Part shown: positions 22,609-36,500 of the stretch, piece by piece | Numbering within the stretch: position 1 is the first letter of the stretch | Layout: the number at the start of each line of letters is the position of its first letter | Position numbers and translations under genes: made by a program | Source: Protea cynaroides | Taxonomy: Eukaryota; Streptophyta; Magnoliopsida; Proteales; Proteaceae | Direction of reading: 5' to 3' | NCBI GenBank assembly: GCA_028583415.1 | Contig: CM053276.1 | Location: 142,063,902 to 142,127,901 of the forward strand | DNA length: 64,000 bases | Notes under the pieces: model-generated | Databases searched by the model: none | What the model saw: the letters and a program-made list of their open reading frames with translations, nothing else | Told to the model about the DNA's origin: nothing

Positions 22609-24509
22609 AGGGCCTTTAAAGCTTTAATGACAATTAGTTGTAGAGATTTTATAAGACTTTTTTTTTAATTAAAAGGACATTTTGTTTTATAGTAGGAAAA
22701 ACGGTGGAGAATTGCGTCTCGAATTGTGATTCAGATTTTCGAAAGAATATTATCAGCCCCGTGTGTTGACTATATAGAATCTTGGGGTTTTGTGACTTCT
22801 ACTCTAATGCAATAAAGTTCAAGGAGAAGAAAGAGTAGAAAAAGACGGATTGGAGAAGATTGAAGGGAGATAAAAAGTAAAAATCGGATGATAGGGTTTT
22901 GAATCGTCGGTCATGGAAGAGATGATGATCACCAAAAACCTAGATGACATATTATTTTCTTACAATGTGTTCTTCCTTTTCTTTATTTTCTAAATTTTTT
23001 TTCTTGAATTAGATTATAGATTTCTAAAAAAAAAATTATTTTTTTATTTTAAAGGTATTATTATCCTAAATATATTGGTAATGATAGATTCTATCAGCAA
23101 ATTAGGAATGAATATTTTAAAAAACAAGAGAAGTGAGAGACATTTTGTATCAAGTTAGGGATGATTGCCTTGTAGATATCGTGCAAAAGAGGTGGGAGAA
23201 ATTTTCCCATAAAACAAAGAATTCATACAACTTATTCTATGCATCTCATGAGCAACATATGAATGCTATACATCAGATTTCAGCCACTCCCATTGTGACA
23301 AAGGGAATCTCCTCCTATCGAGAGAATTAAGTCAATTTTACCGAGGTATATTAGAGTCCTCAGAGAATCAAATCGAATCGAATCGTGGAATCAAAGATTC
23401 GACAAGGTCCAACAGCATCTTATAGTCAATTTTCTTCGCGAAAGAAAGTAATGAAGGAAGCAGAGCTAGCAGTAATCAAGACAACCACAACAGACAACAG
23501 ACAACAGACAAGGGCCCCCACTGAATTACGACCGTGCTGGTGGCAATTGGGAAATTAATGAATAACAATGTGTAATCTTAATTATTTAATAAGCTACGTA
23601 CACAACATGATGCCAAAGTAACGATTTTTTTTCTGAAGGCAAGTTTGTAAACGTCACACCATGGATCCCTAAAAAATGCGGCATAGAAGGTCATGAGTTC
23701 AAGGATCCCAATAGCTTCTCTATCTAAAAATAATAATAATAATAATAAATAAATAAAATACCAACATATATTTTTATCTCTATATTTCTCTTCTCTATCT
23801 AAGATTCTTTTTGTATTTTCCTTTTTTTCATTAACATATAAGATCCCATATCCTCACAGAAAAAGAAAAAAAAAAAAAAAAAAGAAATTAAACAAAACTA
23901 GTTAGTAAAAGAACCCCATCATAATATTTATAAACATGGTACATCAATTGTAATCTATTTATGCAGAACATTAAAATTTTCGGAAATGGAAAACTGGAAG
24001 AAACGATGTGAATATAAAAAAATTTGTTTCCTACTTGAAATAAAATGATTGTCAAATCAGATGCTCTTAAATGTAAAACAACTTTCCCTTAGCAAATTAG
24101 AACTTCCGACAAGTAATCATTTGCAATGGCTGAAAAAAAAGGATTCTACGTAGTGACTGCCAAGCGACAGTGAGTATCTTGACCTCTCAAAGCATGTGCA
24201 AAATATAGTTAATAAAAAAATTAAGAAAAATGCATTACATCCAATTGCTTTGCAAACCGCTGCCCAAAAAAAAATGTTTGTAATCTATAACATTCCACCT
24301 GTCACATAATTGCATAGATTACATAGCAGGAAACGCCTGAAACACCCACCCACACACATCATATCAACTAATTTCATTTAAACCCAATGGATAGTAAAGC
24401 ACCTGATAAAACGAATGATATTTTGAGGAAGTCAATGACAGAAGAAGCTAATAGGGATTCCCCTCCAAAAAAAACTATGATCAAAACTTTTAAGGCATCA
24501 ATTTTCTCC
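22609..24509. other. intergenic region and 3' flank of the SPFH gene
   Basis: Apart from the block at 22910-22972, a SINE-like tail at 23686-23760 and homopolymer A/T runs, I see no gene. A 65-codon frame at 23133-23330 has no recognisable motif. 24300-24509 is probably 3' UTR of the stomatin-like gene. Confidence 0.45.
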
Positions 24510-27500
24510 TTACTTCTTGGGGCTCTGTAATGAGAAAACTGGCACAGATGAAATGGTCTCAGGAACCCTGACATTCATAGCGTCAGATGCATGGCTCCCC
24601 TCTCCAGTTTGTCCAGGAGAATTAGCTTTGCCGTTGCCTGGAGACACAGGATGAGAAATCTCTCGCAGCCCACCACCAGAATCATTGCCTAGCAGACTTT
24701 TGTAGATGGTCAGAGCCTGAGCCATCATGCTGGCAGGATTGGCAACAGTGCTGGGGAGCAGCATAGTTGTGCCCTGTATGCAGAAATTGAGAAAGGTAAC
24801 AAAATAAACCTCAACAATATATTTCGAAACATTCAACGTCTTATGGTCCATTGTTTACCTCCTTGGCAATTTTACTGAAGGCTTGAATATATTGCTCAGC
24901 AATTCTTAGGCTTGCTGCCTGCCAAAAAGTTCAGGACAACCTTAAGCTTCGATGTTCATTGGAAATAAAATCAATATGTATGAACAGGATATTGCAGTTC
25001 TCCAGTACTGGCTAGAGATCCCAACGCAAGATTGTAAATCTAAAAATAACTGTCACCAAATCCAATGCCATTTGGTTTCTCAAAAGTAAAACCCTCAGTA
25101 ACACTAAACAAGAAAGCAAATTCCAATCATTTATGTACCATGTGAAATTATTGATAGAATCACAAAACTAATCTCATATGTACCTATGACAGTTGGCACT
25201 TCTAATGTTCTATTGTTTTAAGTTACGCCCAGGTAGTTAGATCCAAAGTCACCTCATCTTTTCCCTGCCTATCCTATCATTTTGTTGATGTAAACAAAGG
25301 TCATTTTATTTGGAAAGCAGCTCATGTAATCAGAATCATATCACCTTCCATTCATGATGCATTCAAGGACCTTCGTTGCATGTGACCATGCCACCTCTAA
25401 CAGCTTTCTTTTATCATGTATTAGAGCTACACCTGAGTTAATCAGCCAAATAATTGTAACATGCACTATATGAAGGTTATTGAAAGGAATAACCCAACGA
25501 GCCCTTATCGCATCTAAATGGAGTAGGTTACATGAATCTTGTTCCACACTACCCATAGAAATCTATCGAGAAGGAAAAAGAAAGGGAGGGAAAAAAAAGA
25601 GTTACGACCTGCAACATGATCCATGATGAACCAATCAACCCCCTTTTCAATCTGGCCCAAAATTTTGATTTTCTATATCAGTGAGGACCTGGTCAAATTC
25701 CTGCCCTTCAATACCTTGGCCTCAAACTCATGATCCTTCAACTGAGTGCTATATCTATTTCAATCCACCAATTCTAAAATCTAAATTACCTTCCCTATCA
25801 AAAAGATTGGCTGTTCATAATTTCCCATGAATTTCAAGTTGAACCAAATTGCTAATCTTAATCTTATGAACAATTGATGCAGAATAGAAAAATACTGAAT
25901 AGTAGTTATATGGTTAAAACAGTTTTGTTATAGGTCAAATTAATTAAATGTATGTCAGTCAAAGCTAACTTTGTTTTGCATTGCCAATTTCATAAACAAA
26001 ATATATTAATGTCATTTTGCAAATTTCAATTCCTTGTAGTCCCAACATAAACAACAGCTTTAGTACAAGTTCGAGTTCTATTAAGTAGGTTACGAGTAGG
26101 GATAAGGAATTACAAATACAAGTTGTCAAAGGCCTCCTAGGTGGAAAGCAACTATATACACAAGTTCCCACACAAATGTTAATAGATGAACTAATTCTAC
26201 TTCCCATTTGGAAGGAGGGTTTGAGCATTCATTTGCTCTCTCTGAAAATGAGTTCCTTCGAACCGTAACCCTAGGCGAGTTACTATGTATAATCCATAGT
26301 TGTCAAGGAGTTGCCGGGGCAACTAGGCAATTTTCCAAAGGCTAGGCATGCTCTCACCTTATTTTTTAACAAAAGGCCACCTTATTTTTGCAGAAAAGGT
26401 GTCCGTCTTGGTCTCCAAAAATTTTTAGAATTCTTTTCATGTTATATAAATTGATGCTTTCGCTAACCTGTTGATCGCCTAGGTGACATGGCATTTTTTC
26501 AAAGGGTCAGTATCCCCTAGTTTTTTTTTTTTTTTTTCACAAAAAGTGGCTGCAAGGTCTCCGACACTCTGCCTTGTGAGGGTGGTCACCTTGGTCTTCA
26601 ATTTTTTTTTTCTTTATGTAATACAAAAAATGCCTTCTCTAAAATTTTGGTTGGCTTGTGTGTATTAGTTACGCAAGCCCTTCTCTGAGAGAGAGAGAGA
26701 GAGAGAGGGGAATGGAAGAAAGAAGTGGTGAAACTGAGGGCTCTAGACTGTGATGCTGATAGCCCTTCTCTGCTTCCCTGTTACAGGCTACAGTGTGAGC
26801 ACTGTCAGTGGACGACCCGAGGTGTGTGGAACAAATGCTACTCCCTCCCTCCTATTTCTTCTTTCTTTTTTTCTTATTTTTATCTTTTTGTGTGGATTCA
26901 GCGTAGGGAGTGGAATCTCCTTGGCCGAGTGAGTGGATTCCCTAGGCCTTGAGGTGAGTCAGACCTACACTGTTACTGCAGCGATTATCTATCCTGTGAT
27001 TACTAGTCGTGCAAATTCCGTTACCATTAACCATAGATTAGAGCAGTTTTGCTAACCTTTTCCACCCTCGAGGATGCTCTGTTTGTAGCCTACTTTTCTG
27101 ATATCTGCAACTTGACATAACTCTACTGATATTTTAACCCTGAAACTTAACCCACCAACCCTGTTCATCCATTCCCATTAAACCCATCCATGTCAGATAT
27201 ATGACATGCCATGAGTTTTGGTGATTAAGTTCGAGCAAAGAGAGTGTCAACGAGCTGAAGCTTCATGTGGACAAGTTTATGAAGAACTCAAGTTGACAAG
27301 CGGTATTGAAAACTGTAAACCAAATCAAAAGAAAGAACAAGCTTTTAGATCATTTTCAAGGAACTCAAGCACCCAAACAAGAAGATTGAAGACCTGTTGG
27401 TGTTCCAAGTTGAAGAGACAGAGAATAATTGGTTGAAGGATATTATAGTTCCTAAGTTGTGTTTGATTATCAAGACCCACTAAATCACCTAAGGACCTTA

Positions 27501-30500
27501 ATTGGACAAACCAAGTTAGGTAATTAGAAATGAGTAGGCTTGACTTAGTCAAACTTAAACTAATGGTTTACCATCCCTATGAAAGCTTGAATTAACTGTT
27601 TGTAAGCTAGATGGACCCTAAATGGTATATATGGCACATCTACCATAGAATGAAAGTCACCTACATGAGTTGGCCTAATGCCTTAGGCAAAACTGTCCAA
27701 ATAGCCCTTTTCATGTCAGCCGGTCGACCGGGTAGGTCAATCTCCCAGATCAACCAACCCAAGCGGACGCCAGATGATGCTTACAGGGAGCACCTTTACA
27801 CACCCAGACGATGAAGGTGGTCAACCGGCATAGCCGAATGGTGCTTCTAGAGAAGTATTCTCTGCTGATTCTGCATATACAATGAAGACCTTCTGATCAT
27901 TTCTAGTTCAAGGCAAAAGACAAAAATTGTAGCCCTTTAAGTTAAATTTAAAACGCATCAAGAGCACAAAAAAATAAAAATAAAAATCGCGTATCGGTAG
28001 ACTATTGATCGGGCAAATTAAAGAGACATCTCATAAACTATAGTGGATACGCTAGGATATGTCAAGATGCACACGAGAATGCTTAGGGAACTTGCAAAAC
28101 ACCATTTTAAAGCATAAAAACAATATAAATAATCTATTTAAGGTCTAATCATAGGACATTAGGTGTTTAGGCTTCATATAAAATGTCTGATCATAAGATG
28201 ATAAAAAATATGCCTGGTTTTATAATGTTTTATCTTTTCAGTATATAAAATTAATTCCATTTTTAATATTTTTATTGGTGGTGTACAGTGTTTAAACAGA
28301 AAGTCATACATGTGAGCTAAGGGAAAACAGGTGTCACCCTTGTCATCTTTAATCAACCTAAAGACCATACAATCGCACCCTCCATACCCATTATGTGGGC
28401 ATCAACCAGAGGTGAAAGAGAAGATTGAATGCAGGGGACACCGGCGTTTGACTTTGACCATGGACATGATCAAGGTTTAAAATCTCGGGTTTCGGAGGAG
28501 TCTCGGCCTCCTCCGAAACCGAGATCTCGGCGAGATCGAGACAGTGCATTTTGTCCGAGACAGCTTAAAAAGGCCGTCTCGGTGGCCAAAATGCATTTTT
28601 TAGGTCTCCAACTTTAGGGGAACCTCATTTTTGCATACATAAACACATTTAGAATATAAAATTGTAAAAATAATGACCATTTGTGGTTGTTTGGGTTTAC
28701 ACCCATGTTTTGACAGTCAACGCTGAAGTTTGTTGTAAATTTAGGTTAATATTAGCTATTATATTCAATCAAATATGGCAAATGAGACAATAACATAATG
28801 CATTAGGGGAAAGAGAAACAAAATAACACTTCAATATAAATCATTACATCATAGTTAAAATATTCAACATTGAATGATCCCATAGTCTCCCTGTGCCCAT
28901 AGTCCTTATACAGATACAATGTCTAGTAATACATAGAGTGCCGTGGATGATCCATCCTACTATCATCATACATCTGGGAAAGTTGTCGATGCAAATTGTC
29001 TTCCAATTGAGCAACATAATCTTCCCATGACATTCTTGATGCAAAGTAGTTCTGGTAGTCTTGCACATGATTCATAAATATAACATCAGCAGCTGTCCGA
29101 AGGATACCTATCTTTGGAAAGAATGGAAAAACTTCTGAAGTAGTACTCTGGTGCGTAGACTCTTGCGGAAGTACTGATGGAACGGAATAGAAGTTGGTTG
29201 ATCCACTCTGACTCCGTGTCTGTGCTCCTGCATCTGAACCATCGTCGAAGGAAGAACCATATGCAGTCGCAGTGGGATAGGGGACGAAGTTGATATCAAC
29301 ATAATCATTTGAGGTGTATGCTGAACCAGTGTTGTATCCAGGAAAATTCCACTGCTCATGTCCACTGCAGTAACTACTATTCTCCTCCACACTCAATCCT
29401 CGTAAGCCAGAAGAGAGGCTATCAACGTCGACGTCCATCGTGCTACTACAATCAGCAGCTTCATCATGTTGAGAATGGGAATGATGCCGAGGCCTACGCG
29501 AATACGAAGTTGGTCTACGTGATGAGGATGGCGCACGTGCACCATGGTCATCATCCTGTGTTGCATGAGTGTGCTGACTCTCCCTAGTATATCTAACATG
29601 TGATGCTCGTGGCTCTGGATCAGCCCCAATATTGACAATAGTGGCTCGACCCCCACCCCCATGATCACTACCACTAGCTCCACTACCACTCCAACTCCAC
29701 TCAGGATCTTCTGTATCAGTACCAGCAGGAGGGTCAAATGGCACGGGTGACCGTGTATGGACTCGACCCTCTTCCGAGGCTAAAAACTCGTCGACATCAG
29801 TATCCAAATGGCTGGCCAAATGGGAGTCAGGCATTCCCCCGGGCTCGTCCATCACAGGTACTCCCCTGTCCCGCACCCACTCTATTAATGGATCTTCCTC
29901 TTCAGAGTCAAACTGGAAGATGTTGGCGAGCTCGAGCGGGGTATCATCCTCCTTATCATGGAACATGTCTTGCACCTCAGTCTCATGTTGTAATGCACAA
30001 AGACCAAGTCATTTAGCCGTTGGGAGCCAAGTCGATTCCACCTCTTTGAATGAATGAGGTTGAAAGTACTCCAGTTTCGCTCACAGCCAGACGCAGAGCA
30101 TGTCTGAGCTAACACTCTACTTGCTATCTTCTTCAGAACAGGTGCATCTTTACCATACAACACCCACCATTCAGCTGCATAAAAACAATAACATATTTTA
30201 ATTTCGTATGTCATTTAAACATAATACATAAAACATAAGATAATTTAATTTCGTATGTCATTTAAACGTAATACATACACGGATCACTTTTGTCACGTCC
30301 AACCACTGCAGCAGGGAACCCAAAACTCCCACGGGCTTCCCTAAAGGTTTTAATCTATACACAATCGAAAACTTGTAAATATTTGCAATTACAATATATA
30401 GTTTTGCCGCACTAGCAATAGCAGTAACCAGTACAATTAGTGTCACGGCGATCATATTTTCAGTAATTGAAGCACACAACTCACCTCTAGGTTTGTCAAT

Positions 30501-33500
30501 GCCTGTGCTTGGGGATCTGGCTCCAACTTTGCAACCAATAGCTTCACTGCCTCAATGAAATCTGCGTTCGTCCCAAGTACATGAGTATACTGGTACTTGG
30601 GATTCAAATAGTATGCTGAAATATTTGACAGTGGACACATGGTTAAAGCAAATAAAAATTATATTGGTACATAGTAACACTAAAGTAAATACATCATCAA
30701 ATTTACTCACCAGCCTTATGCAATGGATGCATGAGTTGGCTCTCTCATCGGTCATTGATGATCTTTATATAATTCTTATAGCCACGTGGTATCAAAGCTT
30801 TAACACGTACTTTCAATGCGTCCACAGCAGCATAAAAAAGTGGCATGGTAAGTTTTCGCTCAGTATCCACCATTCTCAACACCTGTACTACAGGATGCAA
30901 CACTCTGACTACCACCTTCACATTTTGCCAAAATTCGTCTGAAGCGATGGTACTCTGTGCTTCCACTCCCTGGGGGGTAGCTGATTGTCTCCACGAAAAC
31001 CAATCCTCAAATGCAAACATCGATCTGAGTCCGGCCATCTTCGCCTCAAAGCTCTTCAATGCTATGAAGTTCGTAGCGAATTTGGTGATGCCTGGTCTGA
31101 CCAAGTCCCCTCCACATCTCTCCCTGAGCATGTTCAAGGAATAACCATGGTTGTAGATGAAAGTGGTTATTTGTCTTGCTTGCTCAACCACTCTCTTGAC
31201 TTTACTTATCTTGCCCATGTCCTTCAACATCAAATCAATACAATGGGCAGCACATAGAGTCCAGAAGAGATTGTAGTCGGGATTGTTCATTAACATCTCC
31301 CCTGCCTTCTTAAAATTGCTGTCGTTGTCCGTCACAATCTGGACAACGTTCTGAGCTCCCACCTCAAACACCACCTCTTGCAACAGCCCATAAATATAAT
31401 CTGCATCTTTTACTTCAGCTGATGCATCAACAGACCTAAGGAACACCGTCCTCCCATCACAGTAAACCATGAAGTTGATGATGGACTTTCTGGTAGGATC
31501 AGTCCAACCATCACACATAATAGTTACTCCTAAATCTTCCCAATTCTTCTTCTGGCCTAGAATCCAGTCTTGTAATTCCTTCTTATGTTGAGGCAAATAA
31601 TGAGTCATTAACTCATATTGGTTTGGCCCTTTAACCCCTGTACCTGCCTCAGCAATTGCATTCAGCATGCTCTGAAAAAAAGGGTCTGTGGTGGCGTTTG
31701 CTGGAATGCCATGATAAAACGACCACTTAGAGTAAGAATACCCTACTGACTCCCTATTCTTTCTCCCAAACATTGCCTTTATTTTTTTTTTGCTTACTAC
31801 CTTGCTTCGTAAAAACTGCGGGATCTTGCTGTAGAACTTGAACATAATCATCCCGTCCCCGTGGCTGAGGAACAGGTTCTTCCCTTCTACTTCGTGATCT
31901 AGAAAACCAAGAACCAATCCCTTTGCTCCGTCTCTGTGGCTCATGCTTAGCAAATCCACTACCACTACCACCTGCTCCAGATGTACCTGCTCCTGTCCGT
32001 CTCCTCTCTGCATCTGATCTAAGGGTTTCTCTACTAGCCATTGCCGCATGACGCATCTGTCTTGCCTCTGCCTCTGTCATCTCTTCTACATCCCATCCCT
32101 CAGACTCATGTTCCTTACTGGATTCTGGTACAGTGCCTCGAATTGCCTCCTCAAATTGTTGTTTTTCTCTTTCCATTGCTGCCCTCCTCTGCCTCCCTCC
32201 CCTCAAATGTTCACTTATGGCCCTGGATATCTCCACAGGACACTGCGGACATTTGGAAACATCTTTGCCCAATCCACTCAAGTGTTGCTTCAGTCTTGTG
32301 ATGCCGCCAGACTGAAGCTTCTTCCCACAAAAATTATACTGGGTCTTCTTCCTATCACCCTGAAGTGCAGTCGCATATTGTCATGCATGCCATGCAGGGT
32401 CATTTCGGGAACCGGTACCATCGCCCCCATCGCCTACCCCAGAACTTGGTCTCGACATAATTTCCAAACACTGTTTCATAGAAAACACAAACTTCAATAA
32501 CCTTACAAACTTGAACACAGCAGAAATTACATTTCAAAATTTTTCTCATATTTTAAATGCGATCAGAACATTTTTCCTTATTTTTCCCGATTTTATAGCA
32601 TTTTTAATCAATTTTAAATTAATTTTTAATTGCTGAAAATTATTTTTTAAATATAAATAATTTTAAAAAAAAACATACAACAACCGAAATCGAAATCTGA
32701 AATCGTAAGCGGTAGGACAGTAGATCGGCCAACGGTGATTAACATATAAATAGGTCATCATCATCAATTGAGTAATAATAATAATTATTTAAAATTTTAA
32801 TTGCTAAAAATTTATTTTTAAATGCAAATAATTGAAAAAAATACCTACAACAATCAAAATCGAAATCTGAAACCGTGAGCTTGTAGATCGGGCTCACGTA
32901 ACTAACATATAAAAATTTCATCATATTCTAGAAAAAAAAAATTTCTCCCTTTGTAGTTTCATGTAAAAATCTCATTTTTCGGCAAGAAACTTACCTTCAA
33001 CAGTTAATATGAAGCTCTTACAGCAATCCCCGCAGTCCGAAGCACCACTCATAGCAATTTAGAAGTCCAAACAAAAAAAAAATGGGGAAGAAATGAAGAA
33101 AAATTGAAAAACTAAAGAAGAAAACAGAAGGGGAAGTCTCGGTCGAGTTCTTGACCGGAAACGCACTTTCTTCGTCTGTTTATAAAGAAAAAAAAAAGCA
33201 AAAAGTAATATCTCGCCGAGATCTCCCGAGATCTCGCGAGATCTGGCGAGAAATAACGAAAACAGCCGAGATTTCGCGAGATCTCGGCGAGAACATGTAA
33301 CTGCCGAGACGAAAATGGTTATCGCCCCTATTTTCGTCTCGGCTAGTGTCGAAACCACCGAAAATGGCGAGATCTCGCCGAGATTTTAATCCATGGACAT
33401 GATCAGAAAGTAAGGCCATCTCCGCAGGGACATATGTTGGTGTCCTCTTACTTCTTTTCTTTCTTTTCTTCTGGCGGTGGGGGGCAGCCACTGCTGACTT

Positions 33501-36500
33501 CTTCTTCTGCTTCTTCTTCTTATTCTCTATCAGCGGCCGTGGCAATGGCTGTTGTTGCTACCACTGATCTTCTTCCTCTGCTTCTTCTACTATAGTAGCG
33601 GCAACAGTGGTTGTTGCTGCTACTTCTCTTTCGTCTCTTCTTTCTCTTTTAGCAGCGGCAGTGGCAGCGATAATGACAATTTTTGAAAGCCATATGGTTT
33701 AAGAGGGCATATCAACCTGTATCGAGAGTATCAATCGGTATTGAACCGTATCGGTTTGATACTGGTCAATACCTTTTTGTTATTTCTCACAAACATTTGC
33801 AACATATTATACATATCAACTTGTATAGAGGTGTATCGCAATGTATCGACTGTATCAATGTGTATCGGCCCGTATTTGTCCAATACGGTGGTTACGGTAC
33901 AATATCTGAACTTTTTTAAAAACTGAGACGTATCGGGGGTGGATTGTATCGACCGATACGCCTTGATATGGCAAGGAACTTTAACACTTGGTCAAGAATC
34001 AAATCAATCGGAGCTTCAATGAAAGGGTTATGATCAATGTACTAAGAGCCTGTTTCTCAGCCGAATGAATTTCCAGATGACCGGCCTACCCATAAGTGAT
34101 CGACCAGTCATACTATAAAAAACCCCCAAAGACCAGTTTTTAACGGTCCTTTAGAAGGGGGTGTTGACTGCACGAAGCGGCCAGTCAACCGGCTCTGCCA
34201 GAAAAGAGCCGTTAAGCTCTCTAACAGCAATATTTTGGATTGTTAGATTTTCTCCTATAAAATGGGAGATTGTTCATATGTTTCTTATGACTTTTGAACA
34301 TCTTTAAAGCCTTATTGGGTCTTTCACTTGAGAATCAAAGTTGTGCCTTATTGGGTCTTTCACTTGAGAATCAAAGTTGTGCTTGCATCTTGTATATCCA
34401 CCTTTTAGAGGTTTACTCTCTTAAGTTGTAACTTGCATATTTGCCTTGTAGAGGTCTTGCAATTGAGTGGAAACACTCAAACCTTGTAAAAGAGAGTTGG
34501 GTGTGAGGGAGAAAGTGTTCTTCATACCAAGGCTTAAAGGGGCAAGTTTTGAGAGTGATCCAAAACTCTTGGGTTGAGCCTGGAAAATCACTTGGGTTAA
34601 TTGTGAGCCTGGAAAACAATTTGTAAGCATTTAATCTCTATTTTGGAAAGAGCTTGAATTATCAAGTCCAAGTGTGAGTAAAGCACTTGAGAATAGATGT
34701 AGGGAAATTCCCAAACCACTATAAAATCATTGTGTCAATCCTTTTTATCTCTCTATCCCCCTTTTATTTTAGCATCACAATTTTATAGGACAATCATTCA
34801 TCCGGCTCTGGTGTATGGTGCGGAATGTTGGGCAGTTAAAAAGCATTATATAGATAAACTCAATGTAGTATAGATAAACTCAAGGTAGCTGAGATAGGGA
34901 TGTAGAGATGGATGTATAGCAAAACTAGGAAGAAAAAGGTAAGGAATGATCATATTAAAGCTGATTGGGGACTAGCATCGATACATGATAAGCTACGAGA
35001 AAGTAGTTAAGATAGGATTGTCATATTCAACGAAGACCTTGAAATACTCCAGTACGAAAGAGTGATTTGATTTATATTGAAAGATCTAAAAGAGTCAAGG
35101 ACAGACCTAAAATGACTCTAGATGATGTGGTGAGGAAACACATGCATAGCTTAGGCCTTGTTTCAAGTATGACCTTGAATAGAGCTTATTGGAGGGAAAG
35201 AATCCATGTAGCCGACCCTTAGTTGAGAAAGAACCCATGTAGCTGACCCAAATTCACCTAGGGTTGCCTGCTGGTCCCAACAATCCATTGAACCATCATT
35301 TTAATCCTGATTTCATACCCATCTCGCTACACTGCCCTGTTTTCCGCAAGCTAGCTTTGGTTCCAAATTTCCAATTGTACTCTACTGCTGACTTCAGCTT
35401 GCCTTGAGACTTTGACCACTAATAGGTCTTCCTAGTCCAGCACTCGAATGGAATTTCAACTCCAATAAAGCTCTCAGCTGTGAGCTATCAGTTTCCCACA
35501 ACCAAGCCTTAGCGCTGCCCTGTTCTAGTTTTGTTTGAAGTCCTCGATATCAAGGTTCGGAATTTCAGTTTCGTACCTGGTTTTGGCAAGCCAAAAACCG
35601 AAATTTTGCCGAAACCAAGAAAAAAACTGTCAAGTTTCAAAATCAGTTTCGGTGGCAAAAAAAATTGTTTACACACACACACACACAACAAAAACAAAAA
35701 CAAAAAAAAAGGTATTTCTACGTCTAAACATAGTATGCTAATGTATGCTAGAACATGAAGATTGCATTCAGAGTTAAATAGGTAGCATTTATTTATAACT
35801 AATATCATTTAAATAAATGCTTATTAATTTTTATATTTCATTTATTAAGATATTATTCATAAATAAGTAAACCCCCATTTGAATCCAATAAAATTGCAAA
35901 AGGATAGAAAGTCAACTTTCCAATTCAAAAACAAAAACTAGATTTTTAACCGCGGGACAATTTACAACTTTCAAATGATAGTTTGTTCCTCCAATTTAAA
36001 AATTCCATAAATCTTATTAAAGTAAAACAGCACTAAAAATAATCTTTTGTTTTGATGTCTAATATATTATTCTCATTCAAATGACTTTAAACAGCATTTG
36101 CATATTCCGAAAATAAGGTTTGACGGGAGCATAACTCTTTCAATATAACTCGGACTCAAGCAATGTCAGATTTGTTAGAAAGCTAGCCTCGGAGTCCGGG
36201 CGGTTTTTATATGCCTAAGCGCCAAGGCGCCTTATGAACATGAGAAAGGTTGTTGCCCAGGGTGCCTGGGCGTCGCCTAGGTGCCTTGGACGCCTAGAAT
36301 GTCTGGGCGGTAGCCTTGTTTTCAATGTGTCTTTTTTGTTCTCATATTTTTCCTTGATTTCTGATTTCTCTTCACAAGATTTATCGGACAGTACTTATTT
36401 ATGACTAATATCATTTAAGTAAACGGAATATAATTTGAATCTAATAAAAATAGTCTAAAATTCAAATTTCAAAAGAATAAAAAATCAACCCTCCAGTTCA

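Larger units (their letters stand above)
28473..33390 (-). mobile_element. hAT transposon, about 4.9 kb, decayed
   Basis: The element lies between two copies of the 15-bp direct repeat CCATGGACATGATCA (28458-28472 and 33391-33405). The ends carry short inverted repeats (TTTAAAATCTCGG left, ATTAAAATCTCGG inverted right) and many subterminal TCTCGGCGAGATCTCG-type motifs (28480-28580 and 33205-33385). A decayed hAT transposase gene is inside. The flanking repeat is longer than the usual 8-bp hAT duplication. The whole element sits in intron 7 of the SPFH gene. Confidence 0.85.

Noticed and set aside
28923..29975. 350-codon frame as an independent gene
   Set aside because: It continues the hAT transposase after a frameshift near 29980 and is its acidic C-terminal tail.
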